Shown: in pieces, positions 45,991-54,501 of the stretch
Layout: each line of letters opens with the position of its first letter
Numbering within the stretch: position 1 is the stretch's first letter
Source of the DNA: PLanc-01 sp034678485
GTDB taxonomy: Bacteria > Planctomycetota > Phycisphaerae > Sedimentisphaerales > Anaerobacaceae
Assembly: GCA_034678485.1 (NCBI GenBank)
Contig: JAXDBU010000128.1
Span: forward strand, 1-64,000
Length of the DNA stretch: 64,000 nucleotides
Reading direction: 5' to 3'
Position numbers and translations under genes: made by a program
Notes under the pieces: generated by a model
The model's input: the letters and a program-made list of their open reading frames with translations, nothing else
Databases searched by the model: none
Told to the model about the DNA's origin: nothing

Positions 45991-46842
45991 TCAGTCCTTC
46001 AGCTCGCGGACCCAGATGTTGCGATAGCGAACCGGGTTGCCGTGGTCCTGAAGCTGGATGGGACCTGCGTCGCCGTGGGCCTTGTACTCCGTGACGGCGT
46101 GGGGGTTGATCCAGTTGGTGCCGCCTTCGAGGGTGACGTGATCGTGAATCAAGGTGCCGTTGTGGAACACGGTGAACGTCGCCTTGCGGACCACCTTGCC
46201 GTCTTTGTCGAAGGTCGGCCGGTGGTAGATGATGTCGTAGCTCTGCCAGTCGCCGGGCTTGCGGCAGACGTTGACCAGCGGGACCGCCCGGCCGTAGAGG
46301 GCACCGCACTGGCCATCCGGGTACGTCTTGTTCTCAAAGGAATCCAGGACCTGGATCTCGTACTGCCCGTGGAGGAAGACGCCGCTGTTGCCCCGGCCCT
46401 GGCCCCGATCGGATTCCTTCACATTGGCCGGCGTGGCGAACTCGACATGGAGCTGGCAGGAGCCGAACTGCGCCTTGGTCTGGATGTAGCCGGCGCCCTT
46501 GACGGACTCCATGTACCCGTCCGCGACGACCCACTTGGAGGGGTTGCCCTTGGTATCGGTCCAGTTCGCCAGGGATTCCGGGTTGCCGTCGAAGAGCACG
46601 ACCGCGTCCGACGGGGAACTCCCGCATTCGGCACCCGGCGTGAAGATCGCGGGGGCAGGGCGGGCCTCATCGTGGACCATCCAGCGGCCGGTCGGGGTAT
46701 CCACATACTGGGTGAGCGGTTTGGGCTCGGCCGGAGGCGTCTCGACCTTGACCGGTTCCGGTTTCGCAGCTTCTTTTGTCGCACATCCTGCGATGATCCC
46801 CAGCATGGAGACCGCAACAGCCAGAATCAACGTCTTTCGCAT
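45991..46842 (-). CDS. DUF1080-domain lipoprotein
   Basis: This 283-residue lipoprotein (lipobox IIAGC) contains a DUF1080 (3-keto-disaccharide hydrolase-type) concanavalin-like domain. Typical strings are LFDGNPESLANWTDTKGNPSKWVVADGY, GNSGVFLHGQYEIQVLDSF and DWQSYDIIYHRP. Recent work on related proteins points to hydrolysis of 3-keto-glycosides, but most members remain uncharacterised. It is the last minus-strand gene of the glycan block. ATG 46842 has AGGAAAGGA ahead at good spacing; ATG 46848 is too close. A second, distant member lies at 61352-62176. Confidence 0.88.
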   Translation of the reverse strand: MRKTLILAVAVSMLGIIAGCATKEAAKPEPVKVETPPAEPKPLTQYVDTPTGRWMVHDEARPAPAIFTPGAECGSSPSDAVVLFDGNPESLANWTDTKGNPSKWVVADGYMESVKGAGYIQTKAQFGSCQLHVEFATPANVKESDRGQGRGNSGVFLHGQYEIQVLDSFENKTYPDGQCGALYGRAVPLVNVCRKPGDWQSYDIIYHRPTFDKDGKVVRKATFTVFHNGTLIHDHVTLEGGTNWINPHAVTEYKAHGDAGPIQLQDHGNPVRYRNIWVRELKD

Positions 46843-46910
46843 AGTCATTCCTTTCCTGTTCGAACCTGCTGTCCATCATTGGTGGTCACTCTGCCATACG
46901 CGAAGGCGCC

Positions 46911-46948
46911 AATCATAAACCGCAAATCGCGAATCGTAAATAGCAAAT
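46911..46948. repeat. AT-rich dispersed repeat (AATCGTAAATAG family)
   Basis: The segment carries AATCATAAACC, AAATCGCGAATCG and TCGTAAATAGCAAAT, a run of related units. Similar units occur at 58418-58460 and 59680-59714. It lies 20 bases before the end of the DUF4838 gene. Confidence 0.5.
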
Positions 46949-46968
46949 GTGCAGGCCTGCCAGCGATT

Positions 46969-48753
46969 TCACTGGTTCTCCGCCAGGGCCGCGTCGAGCA
47001 TGACGAAACCGTCCTGCCACTCGTTGAGCCGGGTGACGTTTTTCTTCTTCGCGATGGCCATGAACTGGTCGTAGGCCTCTTTGATCGTGTCGGGCATGGG
47101 CCACTCAGCGTTGGCGGCCTTGGCGTCCTCGCGCATCTGCTTCCATCGCATGATGAACGTGTACATGACGGGCAACTCGGCCACCTGCACGCGGAATCGC
47201 AGGTCGGCGTCGCCTGCGACCGCCTGCTCTGCGGCCTGGAGGTGCCGCCGGCCGCGAGCGAGATTCTCGAAGGACAGGAACTTGGCGGTGTGTTGCTCGA
47301 AGCAGCCGAGCCAGTCGCCGCTGGCTTCAACCGCGTCGTGCATGGTCTTGAGGTAGGCTTTGATGGAGGGCGCCGCCGGACCATAGTAGCCTGAGAGGAA
47401 CTCGTTGACCAGTGCGTCGCCGTTGCGGGTCGGGTCCCACAGCAGCTTGGCGAGGACCCAGGCTCGCAGCTCGGCCATCTCCGCGCCGTAGCTCGTATAG
47501 GCGCCCTGTTCGAAGATGCCCGTGACGTTGTGATCCGCGAAGAACTTCACGTTGGGCCCGAGCACGCGCAGGTTCGGGTGTGGCAGGATGTAGTGACGGA
47601 AGTTCGTCGTGTAGTCCCAGATGTAGAGCCGCTTGCTGATCTGGGACCAGCCGATGATGTCGTCGCGGAAAGCCTTGTTTCGCTCGTCCGCCAGCGGCTT
47701 GCAGAACGAGCACTCGATACTGCACAACTGGACGATGACGTTCGGTCGCGGCTTGGTGATCTTGGGCGGTTTCCGCGTGTATTGATAGGCCAGCGTACTC
47801 AGGGCGACGTTGGGGAACTCCTGCTCGATGTCCGCCGCGACCGCATTGACGAAGCGGAGCATCAGGCCCGCCGGGCTGCCTTCCTCCTGCTCGATTGCGG
47901 CGCACTTGGCGCACTGGCAATTCCGATGACAGTCGTTCTGCGATACCGATGCGATGGTCGCCTGCGGATTGTTGCGGAGGTTCTGTTTGAGGTTCTTGAC
48001 CAGTTCCTTGCGCATGTCCTCGTTCGTCAGACAAAGCTGGGCGTTTTCGGTCGTGCGCTTTCCGTCGATCTCGCTGAACCACTCGGGATGCTCCGCGAAG
48101 TACTTCTGGGGCGGGATCAGCGGGTAGAACGTGTGCACGAAACCCTCGTAGATGTGCTTTCCGCCGTGCTTCGCTTCGAGGCGATGCGACTGGCCGTTGG
48201 CCTTGTTGCGTGCGGACCAGTCTCCGTCGAAGGCGTCGGTCCAGAAGGGCGAGCGGTACTCCAGCGGCGGGACATAGCGGATATCGAGCTTGTCCACCGT
48301 GACATTCGATTTCCTGGGAATCGTGCTCTCGGTCGAGGACCACCATCGGCAGCCCAACTGGTCTTCCAGGAAGGTGTAGACCGCGTACAGGGTCCCGCGT
48401 GGCCGGTCGCCCGCCAGCACCAGGTTGTCGCCGATGGTCTTGATGACGATGCCCTCGGCTCCCAGGCCGTCCGTGGAGAACTGCGGATCGGCCTGCTTGG
48501 CGGCGTCCGGCCCGACGAAGATGCATGGGCCCGGCCTGACTACCTCGGTCACCGCCATGAATTCGGCGCCGGTGACCTGCTCCAGGAAATTGGCCAGTTC
48601 CTGGGCCGCGTACCGTTCCGGCTCGGGTGCGTCCGCGCGAACCACAATGATGGCACGTGCCCGCCCGTCTCTCGCGATCGTCATCGCCATGCTCACTGAG
48701 CTGCACAGGGCCAGGATCAGGCCCGCCCACCAGACTTGTCTCATTCTCCACAT
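46969..48753 (-). CDS. DUF4838-domain secreted protein, probable glycan-active enzyme
   Basis: This 594-residue secreted protein has a signal peptide (AGLILALCSSVSMA). Next comes a GH20/GH67-type N-terminal alpha/beta domain (YAAQELANFLEQVTGAEF, then LAGDRPRGTLYAVYTFLEDQLGCRWW). The DUF4838 region follows (about 200-470), a TIM-barrel-like part with QNDCHRNCQCAKCAAIEQEEGSPAGLMLRFVNAV and YIWDYTTNF. Its family is linked to alpha-glucuronidase or hexosaminidase-like enzymes but is mostly uncharacterised. AGGAGG precedes ATG 48753. Neighbouring sulfatase and DUF1080 genes suggest a polysaccharide-degradation locus. Confidence 0.85.
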   Translation of the reverse strand: MWRMRQVWWAGLILALCSSVSMAMTIARDGRARAIIVVRADAPEPERYAAQELANFLEQVTGAEFMAVTEVVRPGPCIFVGPDAAKQADPQFSTDGLGAEGIVIKTIGDNLVLAGDRPRGTLYAVYTFLEDQLGCRWWSSTESTIPRKSNVTVDKLDIRYVPPLEYRSPFWTDAFDGDWSARNKANGQSHRLEAKHGGKHIYEGFVHTFYPLIPPQKYFAEHPEWFSEIDGKRTTENAQLCLTNEDMRKELVKNLKQNLRNNPQATIASVSQNDCHRNCQCAKCAAIEQEEGSPAGLMLRFVNAVAADIEQEFPNVALSTLAYQYTRKPPKITKPRPNVIVQLCSIECSFCKPLADERNKAFRDDIIGWSQISKRLYIWDYTTNFRHYILPHPNLRVLGPNVKFFADHNVTGIFEQGAYTSYGAEMAELRAWVLAKLLWDPTRNGDALVNEFLSGYYGPAAPSIKAYLKTMHDAVEASGDWLGCFEQHTAKFLSFENLARGRRHLQAAEQAVAGDADLRFRVQVAELPVMYTFIMRWKQMREDAKAANAEWPMPDTIKEAYDQFMAIAKKKNVTRLNEWQDGFVMLDAALAENQ

Positions 48754-48798
48754 CGCTCGGTTACCTCCTATTCAGCGCATGTTGTATGCTGTCGGCTG

Positions 48799-48909
48799 CT
48801 GTCATCCTGAGCGAAGCGAAGGATCTGGCCGGGGAGTTGAAAGGTCTCTTTGCACATGATGCGAGTCTCTCGCTCGCGGCCCAGATGCTTCACTTCGTTC
48901 AGCATGACA
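48799..48909. repeat. Dispersed palindromic element, copy B
   Basis: This 111-bp imperfect palindrome starts TGTCATCCTGAGCGAAGCG and ends TTCAGCATGACA. Its right arm, read on the other strand, is almost identical to the left arm of the copy at 58270-58378, so the two copies are in opposite orientation. It lies between the DUF4838 and sulfatase genes. Confidence 0.8.
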
Positions 48910-48947
48910 AGAACGCCATATTCTTCACCGGGTTCATGCAGGTCGTG

Positions 48948-50435
48948 CTACGTTGCCCGATCCCACTGCCGGCAGAGTCGTTCGAGGTACTCGACCACGC
49001 CCACATGGTCGGGCCGGCCGTACAGGTTCACTGTTTCGCCTGGATCATCCCTGAGATTGTACAGGACGCCGTCCTTGTCTGCTACCCGCTCGTCCATGAA
49101 CCAAATCAGTTTCCATTCCTTCGTGCGGACCATGACCCGTCGGCCGCTGTGCTCGCGCAGCTCGTCATACATGGACATGCTGTGGTCGATCTCGCAGAAG
49201 CAAGCCTCCCGCCAGCGGGTGACGTGGCCGCGGATCAGGGGCATCAGGCTCCGGCCGCTGATTTCGCCTGGCACGTCCAGGCCGGACAGGTCCATGAGCG
49301 TCGGGACGAAGTCGATCATCTCGACGGGTTCGGCGATCACCTTGCCGCTCGGCAGCAGGGCAGGGCAGCTCAGTGCCAACGGCGCCTTGACGTTGTCGTC
49401 GTACAGGACTCGCTTCTTCCAGAGTCCGTGCTCGCCCAGTTGCCAGCCCTGATCGGAGTTGATCGCGATGATCGTGCTGTCCAGAATGCCCGCTTTCTTC
49501 AGGCACTCCACGACGCGGCCCACCTGGTCATCGACGAGCGAGACCATGCCGTAGTAGGTGCCGCGGGCGATCCCGATTTGTTCGCGGGTCAGGTCCAATC
49601 CGCCGGAGTAGATGCGGAGCTGCTCCCGCTCGAAGCGAGGCTTGCTCGCGAGCTCGTCCTCGCTCGGCACAGGCAGATCGATCCTGCTGGGGTCGATGAA
49701 GTACGATTGCGGCACTCGGCAGGGCACGTGGGGGGCGTGGAACGAAACGCGCAGGAAGAAGGGCTCGTCTCTGCCGGCCAGCTCCGTGAGCTTCTCGACC
49801 GCCAGGTCGCCGATTCGCCACGTGTTCGTTTCCCGTGGCTCCAGCGGTACGATTCCTCCGATGGCCCAGGCGTGTGTTCTGGTCACGACCGTCGGATACT
49901 CGCAACCGGCCTCCTCGAGTCGGGCTTTGAGTTTCTCATTCCGCGGTCGGCCGAATACATCGAAATCCTCTGCGATGTCTTTCTGGTGTCCCCAGTCGCG
50001 CTGGTAGGCGTGTGTCTTGCCGATGTTGACGGGCGACATGCCAACGTTTTCCCAGGCATTGAGCAGGTTGGGCACCTCTCTCACTCGCGTCATGAACTCC
50101 GGCATCACGGCGGCCGGTTTGCCCATGGCTGTTGTGCCGAAGACGTGGGCGTAATGCCCCGATTTCATCGAGTGACGCGACGGGACGCACACGGGGTTCT
50201 GCACGATGGCAGTCTCGAAGCGAACGCCGCGTGCGGCGACCGCGTCCATGTGTGGAGTACGCACCCAGGGTCGCCCATAGCAGCCCAGCGTGTCGGCTCG
50301 AGCGTCGTCCATCGTGATCCACAGGATGTTGGGCCGCCGGGTCTCATGGCCCGCGCCGGCCCGCACCGACGTCAGCGCCAAACCGCCAAGCCCTGCCCCG
50401 ACGCCCATCTTGATGAAGTCGCGACGATTCATCAT
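48948..50435 (-). CDS. Tat-exported Cys-type sulfatase
   Basis: This 495-residue sulfatase would remove sulfate esters from polysaccharides. The leader MNRRDFIKMGVGAGLGGLAL is a Tat signal. Metal-binding LWITMDDARADTLGCYG and the CxPSR motif in NPVCVPSRHSMKSG are present, so the active site is a formylglycine made from Cys. No maturase gene is in the window. Typical later elements are SDQGWQLGEHGLWKK. ATG 50432 is slightly better spaced from GGAAAG than ATG 50435. Sulfatases are characteristically abundant in marine planctomycetes. Confidence 0.92.
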   Translation of the reverse strand: MMNRRDFIKMGVGAGLGGLALTSVRAGAGHETRRPNILWITMDDARADTLGCYGRPWVRTPHMDAVAARGVRFETAIVQNPVCVPSRHSMKSGHYAHVFGTTAMGKPAAVMPEFMTRVREVPNLLNAWENVGMSPVNIGKTHAYQRDWGHQKDIAEDFDVFGRPRNEKLKARLEEAGCEYPTVVTRTHAWAIGGIVPLEPRETNTWRIGDLAVEKLTELAGRDEPFFLRVSFHAPHVPCRVPQSYFIDPSRIDLPVPSEDELASKPRFEREQLRIYSGGLDLTREQIGIARGTYYGMVSLVDDQVGRVVECLKKAGILDSTIIAINSDQGWQLGEHGLWKKRVLYDDNVKAPLALSCPALLPSGKVIAEPVEMIDFVPTLMDLSGLDVPGEISGRSLMPLIRGHVTRWREACFCEIDHSMSMYDELREHSGRRVMVRTKEWKLIWFMDERVADKDGVLYNLRDDPGETVNLYGRPDHVGVVEYLERLCRQWDRAT

Positions 50436-50536
50436 TACTTTCCGTATGTCCGGATTCCTTCACGTGATCTATGCCACGGACTGTGATTGTATCGTTGTTC
50501 CGACTCACCGCAACGACTTTGCCTATCCCTGACATC

Positions 50537-50565
50537 TTGCCTATACATACCGGGTCGTGTATCCT
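50537..50565 (+). promoter_or_regulatory. Probable promoter of the ATPase/TOPRIM-like module
   Basis: TTGCCT (50537-50542) and TATCCT (50560-50565) are separated by 17 bases. The predicted leader to the ATG at 50628 is about 55 bases and contains GAGGTGA as Shine-Dalgarno. It diverges from the sulfatase gene. Confidence 0.45.
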
Positions 50566-50627
50566 GAGCCCATCATGATGAAGATACCGCCCGGAGGTGT
50601 GCACCCGGGGAATGTTGAGGTGACGGA

Positions 50628-51881
50628 ATGATCCGAAGAATAAGTGTCACAGGTTTCAAATCCCTTCGGAAGGTAGTGGATTTGCAGCTTCCGCAGATGG
50701 CCGTTTTCTTCGGGCCAAACACCGCTGGTAAGTCGAACCTGATTGATGCCCTCCAGGCTCTATCGCGGTTGGCCACGTGCCGCACTCTCGGAGATGCTCT
50801 GCAAGAGCCGATTCGTGGATATCCTGCTGAGACGTTTTCGTTTCCCAGCCAGGGACTCAAGGGGTTGCTGAGCCAACCGGAAGCGTTCTTCGAGTTCGGA
50901 TCAACCATGCAGCTTGATCGGGAGCAGTATGAGTACAGACTGGAAGTCCGGATCATGCCTGCCACCGGAGCGCTATCCGTCAGCAATGAATACCTCGCGG
51001 CGCTTACTGCGCACGGTGGGGTCAAGGGAAATGCATTGATTGAACGTGTTCAGGGGGACGGCGGAAGACAAGAACTGCATCTCCGACGCAGAAGCAAAGC
51101 CGCGCGTCCGCGGACTGAGCCAGTCGGGCTGAACCACACGATGATATCTGATCTGCGGCTTGGTGGGACAGAGTATCGAGGAATAGAGAAGTGTCGGAAC
51201 GAATTTGCGGGGTGGAGGGCCTATTATCTCGATCCAAGAGTTGCCATGCGTCGGCCTGTTCCGCCCGCCGAGGTTCAGGATATCGGCGCCTTTGGTGAGA
51301 ACATTGCGCCATTTCTTTACCGGTTGCAGCAGACGCACAGCCGGGAATTTGCAGCAGTCAAGCGGCTCTTACGCACGTTGGTCCCGAGCGTTGAAGGAAT
51401 CGGTGTTGACCTCGATCTACAGCGGGGAACGCTTGATGTGACTGTGCGGCAGAATGGCGTGGATTTCTCGTCGCGTATTCTGTCGGAGGGGACGCTGCGT
51501 ATCCTGGCCCTGTGTGCGATCACGGTGAATCCGTGGGCTAGTCCTGTCATGGCGTTCGAGGAACCGGAGAATGGTGTGCAGCCGCGCCGGATTGAGTTGA
51601 TCAGCAATCTGTTGTGTTCAATAGCTCTCGAACAGAAACGCCAATTGATTGTCACTACCCATTCTCCGCTCCTCGTTGCGTCGGTCATGAAGCAGGCGCG
51701 ATTGCACAGCGAGCAGATCGGGCTCTTCAACGTACGCCGGTCTGGCTCAGGGACACAGATCGAGCGGTTCGATGTTGCGGGACCTCTCTTCACCGATTCG
51801 GCGATCAGGGACGCGTTGACAGATCGCGGGGAAGACGGTGTTTTTGAGGGGCTCGCGCTAAGGGGGATGCTCGATGAGTAG
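50628..51881 (+). CDS. AAA15/21-type (OLD-like) ATPase of a two-gene module
   Basis: This 417-residue ATPase has an SMC/OLD-like fold. Walker A is FGPNTAGKSNLIDAL near residue 30. The C-terminal half contains the signature-like LSEGTLRILALCAI, Walker B in VMAFEEPENGV and the H-loop in VTTHSPLLV. The middle (80-290) is a helical or DNA-contact insert. Such ATPases pair with TOPRIM-type nucleases in systems like PARIS, AbiL or retron modules. Here the next gene overlaps the end by 8 bases. It may sense invading DNA or repair stress, but no known system was matched. The product lacks its own TOPRIM domain. Confidence 0.75.
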   Translation: MIRRISVTGFKSLRKVVDLQLPQMAVFFGPNTAGKSNLIDALQALSRLATCRTLGDALQEPIRGYPAETFSFPSQGLKGLLSQPEAFFEFGSTMQLDREQYEYRLEVRIMPATGALSVSNEYLAALTAHGGVKGNALIERVQGDGGRQELHLRRRSKAARPRTEPVGLNHTMISDLRLGGTEYRGIEKCRNEFAGWRAYYLDPRVAMRRPVPPAEVQDIGAFGENIAPFLYRLQQTHSREFAAVKRLLRTLVPSVEGIGVDLDLQRGTLDVTVRQNGVDFSSRILSEGTLRILALCAITVNPWASPVMAFEEPENGVQPRRIELISNLLCSIALEQKRQLIVTTHSPLLVASVMKQARLHSEQIGLFNVRRSGSGTQIERFDVAGPLFTDSAIRDALTDRGEDGVFEGLALRGMLDE

Positions 51882-52485
51882 ATCTCTGGTTGTTGAGGTC
51901 TTCGCCGAGGATGCGGCGCACGAGGCCTTCCTGGGTCCATTCATAAGACGCATGGCAACAGAAGAGGGAGCGTCGGCTGATGTGAGAGTGCGCTCATCTG
52001 TCGGAGGTCACGGGCGTGCAATGAGCGAGTTTGACCTTTTCCAGAAGGCGGTGATGAGGCACCACCTTGCCACACCGGACTTGGTTGTCATTTGCATCGA
52101 CGCAAACTGCAAGAAATACGCACAGGCACATCGGGACATAGAAGCCCACGCCATTCCTTCTCTGCGTGAGTACATGGTCATAGCTTGTCCAGATCCACAC
52201 ATTGAACGCTGGTACATGGCCGACCCGGAGGGATTTGCCCTGGTCGTGGGAGCAACGCCACCGACGAGGCAAAGGAAATGCGGGCGAGATGTCTACAAGG
52301 CGCTTCTGCGTAACACGATTCACCAGGCTGGCCATCTGGCGCCCCTGGGTGGAATTGAATTTGCTCCCGAACTCATAGAACGGATGGACCTATTCCGAGC
52401 CGGCAAGAACGACAAATCGCTCAAGGCGTTCGCAGACGAGCTGAAAGGTGCCCTAGCGAGACTGACAATTCCTCACGTCGCATAG
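51874..52485 (+). CDS. TOPRIM-like (DUF4276-like) partner protein
   Basis: This 203-residue protein begins VVEVFAEDAAHEAFLGPFIRRM, a strand ending in acidic residues as in TOPRIM nucleases, and then shows DLVVICIDANC and LREYMVIACPDPHIERWYMADP. The spaced acidic positions E, D and E match a TOPRIM or DUF4276 core, though no zinc finger is present. The ATPase gene upstream overlaps its start by 8 bases, so expression is coupled. The far end overlaps the tail of convergent ccsA by 13 bases. Nuclease activity is an inference from fold and partnership only. Confidence 0.65.
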   Translation: MSRSLVVEVFAEDAAHEAFLGPFIRRMATEEGASADVRVRSSVGGHGRAMSEFDLFQKAVMRHHLATPDLVVICIDANCKKYAQAHRDIEAHAIPSLREYMVIACPDPHIERWYMADPEGFALVVGATPPTRQRKCGRDVYKALLRNTIHQAGHLAPLGGIEFAPELIERMDLFRAGKNDKSLKAFADELKGALARLTIPHVA

Positions 52486-53267
52486 CTGTGCAGACCCGCG
52501 AAAATCCGCGCCAGGTTGACCCAAAGCAGCGTGACGAGGATCGTGAGCATGCCCATCATCGCCCACAAGCTGTTGATGCGGGGGTGTTTCGTGCCGGACA
52601 TGTGCCTCCAGTGGAAATAGCCGACGTAGACCAGCCACGAGGCCAGCGACCAGAGTTCCTTCGGGTCCCAACCCCAGTAATGGCCCCAGGCCAGCTTGCC
52701 CCACCAACTGCCGAGGACCAGACCGAGCGTTAGCAACGGAAAACCGATTGCGATCAGTTCGTAGGTCGCCTGTTCCGGCGGAATCACCGTTTCCTCCACT
52801 CGTGGTCTTCGGTTGAGCAGGTGCTCGCCCGCCTGGAAGGTTGCCTTGAGCATGAAGACGTAGGAGAGCATGTAGACTGCCACGTGCGGGGCGAAGAGCC
52901 AGCACTGCAGCGCCGGCGGCAGCTGCATCGGTTCGGCGTTGAAGATAAAGCCCGCCGGGAACAACACGATGGCCCCGATCAGCATGTCCGCCCACTGGCC
53001 GCCGATCCGCAGGGCACGTCGGCAGAACCACGAGATTGGATAGCAGGCGACGCCGAGGAACAGGAAGACCTCGAAGAGGTTCTGCAACGGCACGTGTCGG
53101 ACGTGTATCCAACGATAGACGAATGAGATGACCGCCAGGGCGAAGCCGGCGAAGAACAACACTCGACCCGCCCGCGTGCGACGGGCAATCGTCGCGACGA
53201 ACGCCGGCAGGTACGCCGCCATGGTGATGTAGATGAGCAGACCCTGGATCGTGTACTTGATTTCCAT
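52473..53267 (-). CDS. ccsA: Cytochrome c biogenesis protein CcsA (system II)
   Basis: This 264-residue membrane protein has about eight helices. Its WWD signature, WGKLAWGHYWGWDPKELWSLASW, binds heme at the outer face and passes it to apocytochromes c. It works with ResB (CcsB-type partner) encoded immediately upstream. The ATG at 53267, preceded by AAAGG, gives the family start; a longer frame to 53381 overlaps resB and is rejected. The resB stop lies 8 bases before this start. Its 3' end overlaps the end of the TOPRIM-like gene on the other strand. Confidence 0.92.
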   Translation of the reverse strand: MEIKYTIQGLLIYITMAAYLPAFVATIARRTRAGRVLFFAGFALAVISFVYRWIHVRHVPLQNLFEVFLFLGVACYPISWFCRRALRIGGQWADMLIGAIVLFPAGFIFNAEPMQLPPALQCWLFAPHVAVYMLSYVFMLKATFQAGEHLLNRRPRVEETVIPPEQATYELIAIGFPLLTLGLVLGSWWGKLAWGHYWGWDPKELWSLASWLVYVGYFHWRHMSGTKHPRINSLWAMMGMLTILVTLLWVNLARIFAGLHSYAT

Positions 53268-53275
53268 AGAGACCT

Positions 53276-54322
53276 TTACTGAGATTCCCCAGGGATCTTC
53301 GCTGTGATTGTGTAATGGGTCCTGAACCAGTGCAGAGTGCGTCGGCCCCAGAAGTGCCAGAAGACGCCGCCGACCAGACACACGTAGCCGCCGTAGACCG
53401 CGTTCAGGCCCGAATCCGAGACGACCATCAGGATGCTGTACTCGCCGAACTCATTCTCATTCCAGCTCTGCTGGTAGAAGTGATACCCGCCGTAGTGCAG
53501 TGGATGGTTGACCTCGATGTCCTTGGCGGCGACTACTTGGCCGTCCCGGACGATCTCCAGTTCGCTGACGTAGTCTCGCACGGCTCGGAAGTAGCTCATG
53601 GCCAGCGGGTCGTCGGGGTTCGTATGACCCGGCCGACGCTCGAAGACATACCGTTTGCCCGGTGCGGACCCAGGCCTGTCGACAGTCACTTCCAGGGCCG
53701 GATTGGACCCGCCCGGCTCGTCGTACGCGACCGGCTCATCCTCCCTCAGATCGATCCGGAAGTTCCGGAAGACTCGGCGGATGGCGACCGTACCCAACTC
53801 CCCGCCCAGCGCGAGAGTCTGTCCGGCCTTGGCCGGCATTCGCCAGTCTCGTCCGTCGCGGCTCCAGATGAAGAGCCGTCCCGGCTCGTAGTACTCCATC
53901 CGGAAGTCGTTGAGCCGCACCGAGAACGGCAGTCTGCGAACGTCATTGGCGTCCTTGACCACGACCCGGTCTTCCTGCATCTGTTCATAGATGTCCAGCT
54001 CGCCTTCAGGGATCTTGTCGATGCCGAAGAGGCGTTTCCGGAGGGCGTGTCCAGGCTCCGAACCCCACATGGCGCCGAGCAGCACGAGGATGCAGCCTGC
54101 GTGCAGCAGCAGCAGAGACGGGACCCGCAACAGACGGCGAAACGAAGCAATCCCCGTCGCCAGCAGGGCGATTGCGGCGAACCAATACACCACGAGCGGC
54201 AGGGAATTGAAAAACGCCTGTGCCCGCTCGGCGCCGAGGAAGGCGCCACAGACTGACAATCCGGCCAGCAGGATGACGGCGACCAGAGTGGCCCACAGCA
54301 GCATCCGCTTGAGTTGGCTCAT
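53276..54322 (-). CDS. resB: Cytochrome c biogenesis protein ResB
   Basis: This 348-residue protein is the ResB-family partner of CcsA in system II cytochrome c maturation. There are three N-terminal helices (about 8-28, 41-58 and 68-84), a large periplasmic region (about 95-305) with a conserved LPFSVRLNDFRMEYY strand and HPLHYGGYHFYQQSW, and a final helix before the tail. Together they reduce and present apocytochrome and heme. GAAGGAG stands before the ATG. The operon diverges from hemA, so heme synthesis and cytochrome assembly share one intergenic region. Confidence 0.9.
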   Translation of the reverse strand: MSQLKRMLLWATLVAVILLAGLSVCGAFLGAERAQAFFNSLPLVVYWFAAIALLATGIASFRRLLRVPSLLLLHAGCILVLLGAMWGSEPGHALRKRLFGIDKIPEGELDIYEQMQEDRVVVKDANDVRRLPFSVRLNDFRMEYYEPGRLFIWSRDGRDWRMPAKAGQTLALGGELGTVAIRRVFRNFRIDLREDEPVAYDEPGGSNPALEVTVDRPGSAPGKRYVFERRPGHTNPDDPLAMSYFRAVRDYVSELEIVRDGQVVAAKDIEVNHPLHYGGYHFYQQSWNENEFGEYSILMVVSDSGLNAVYGGYVCLVGGVFWHFWGRRTLHWFRTHYTITAKIPGESQ

Positions 54323-54436
54323 TCGTTCTCCTTCATAGGTTCACCGCGGATCCACAGAGGGGTTCTATTATCCGGATCGTTGCGTCGTTCGCAAGCGCAA
54401 TTGATGCACATGGAACCTCGTGTGTCGCCTTGCGGC

Positions 54437-54465
54437 TTGATGTTTTTTGCGCTTTCGCATACACT
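54437..54465 (+). promoter_or_regulatory. Probable promoter of the hemA operon
   Basis: TTGATG (54437-54442) and TACACT (54460-54465) are separated by 17 bases. The start of transcription would be near 54472, 30 bases before the hemA ATG at 54502. The divergent resB starts at 54322. Confidence 0.5.
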
Positions 54466-54501
54466 GTAACGTTCGTCCATCGTAGGAAATGTTACATAGC
54501 C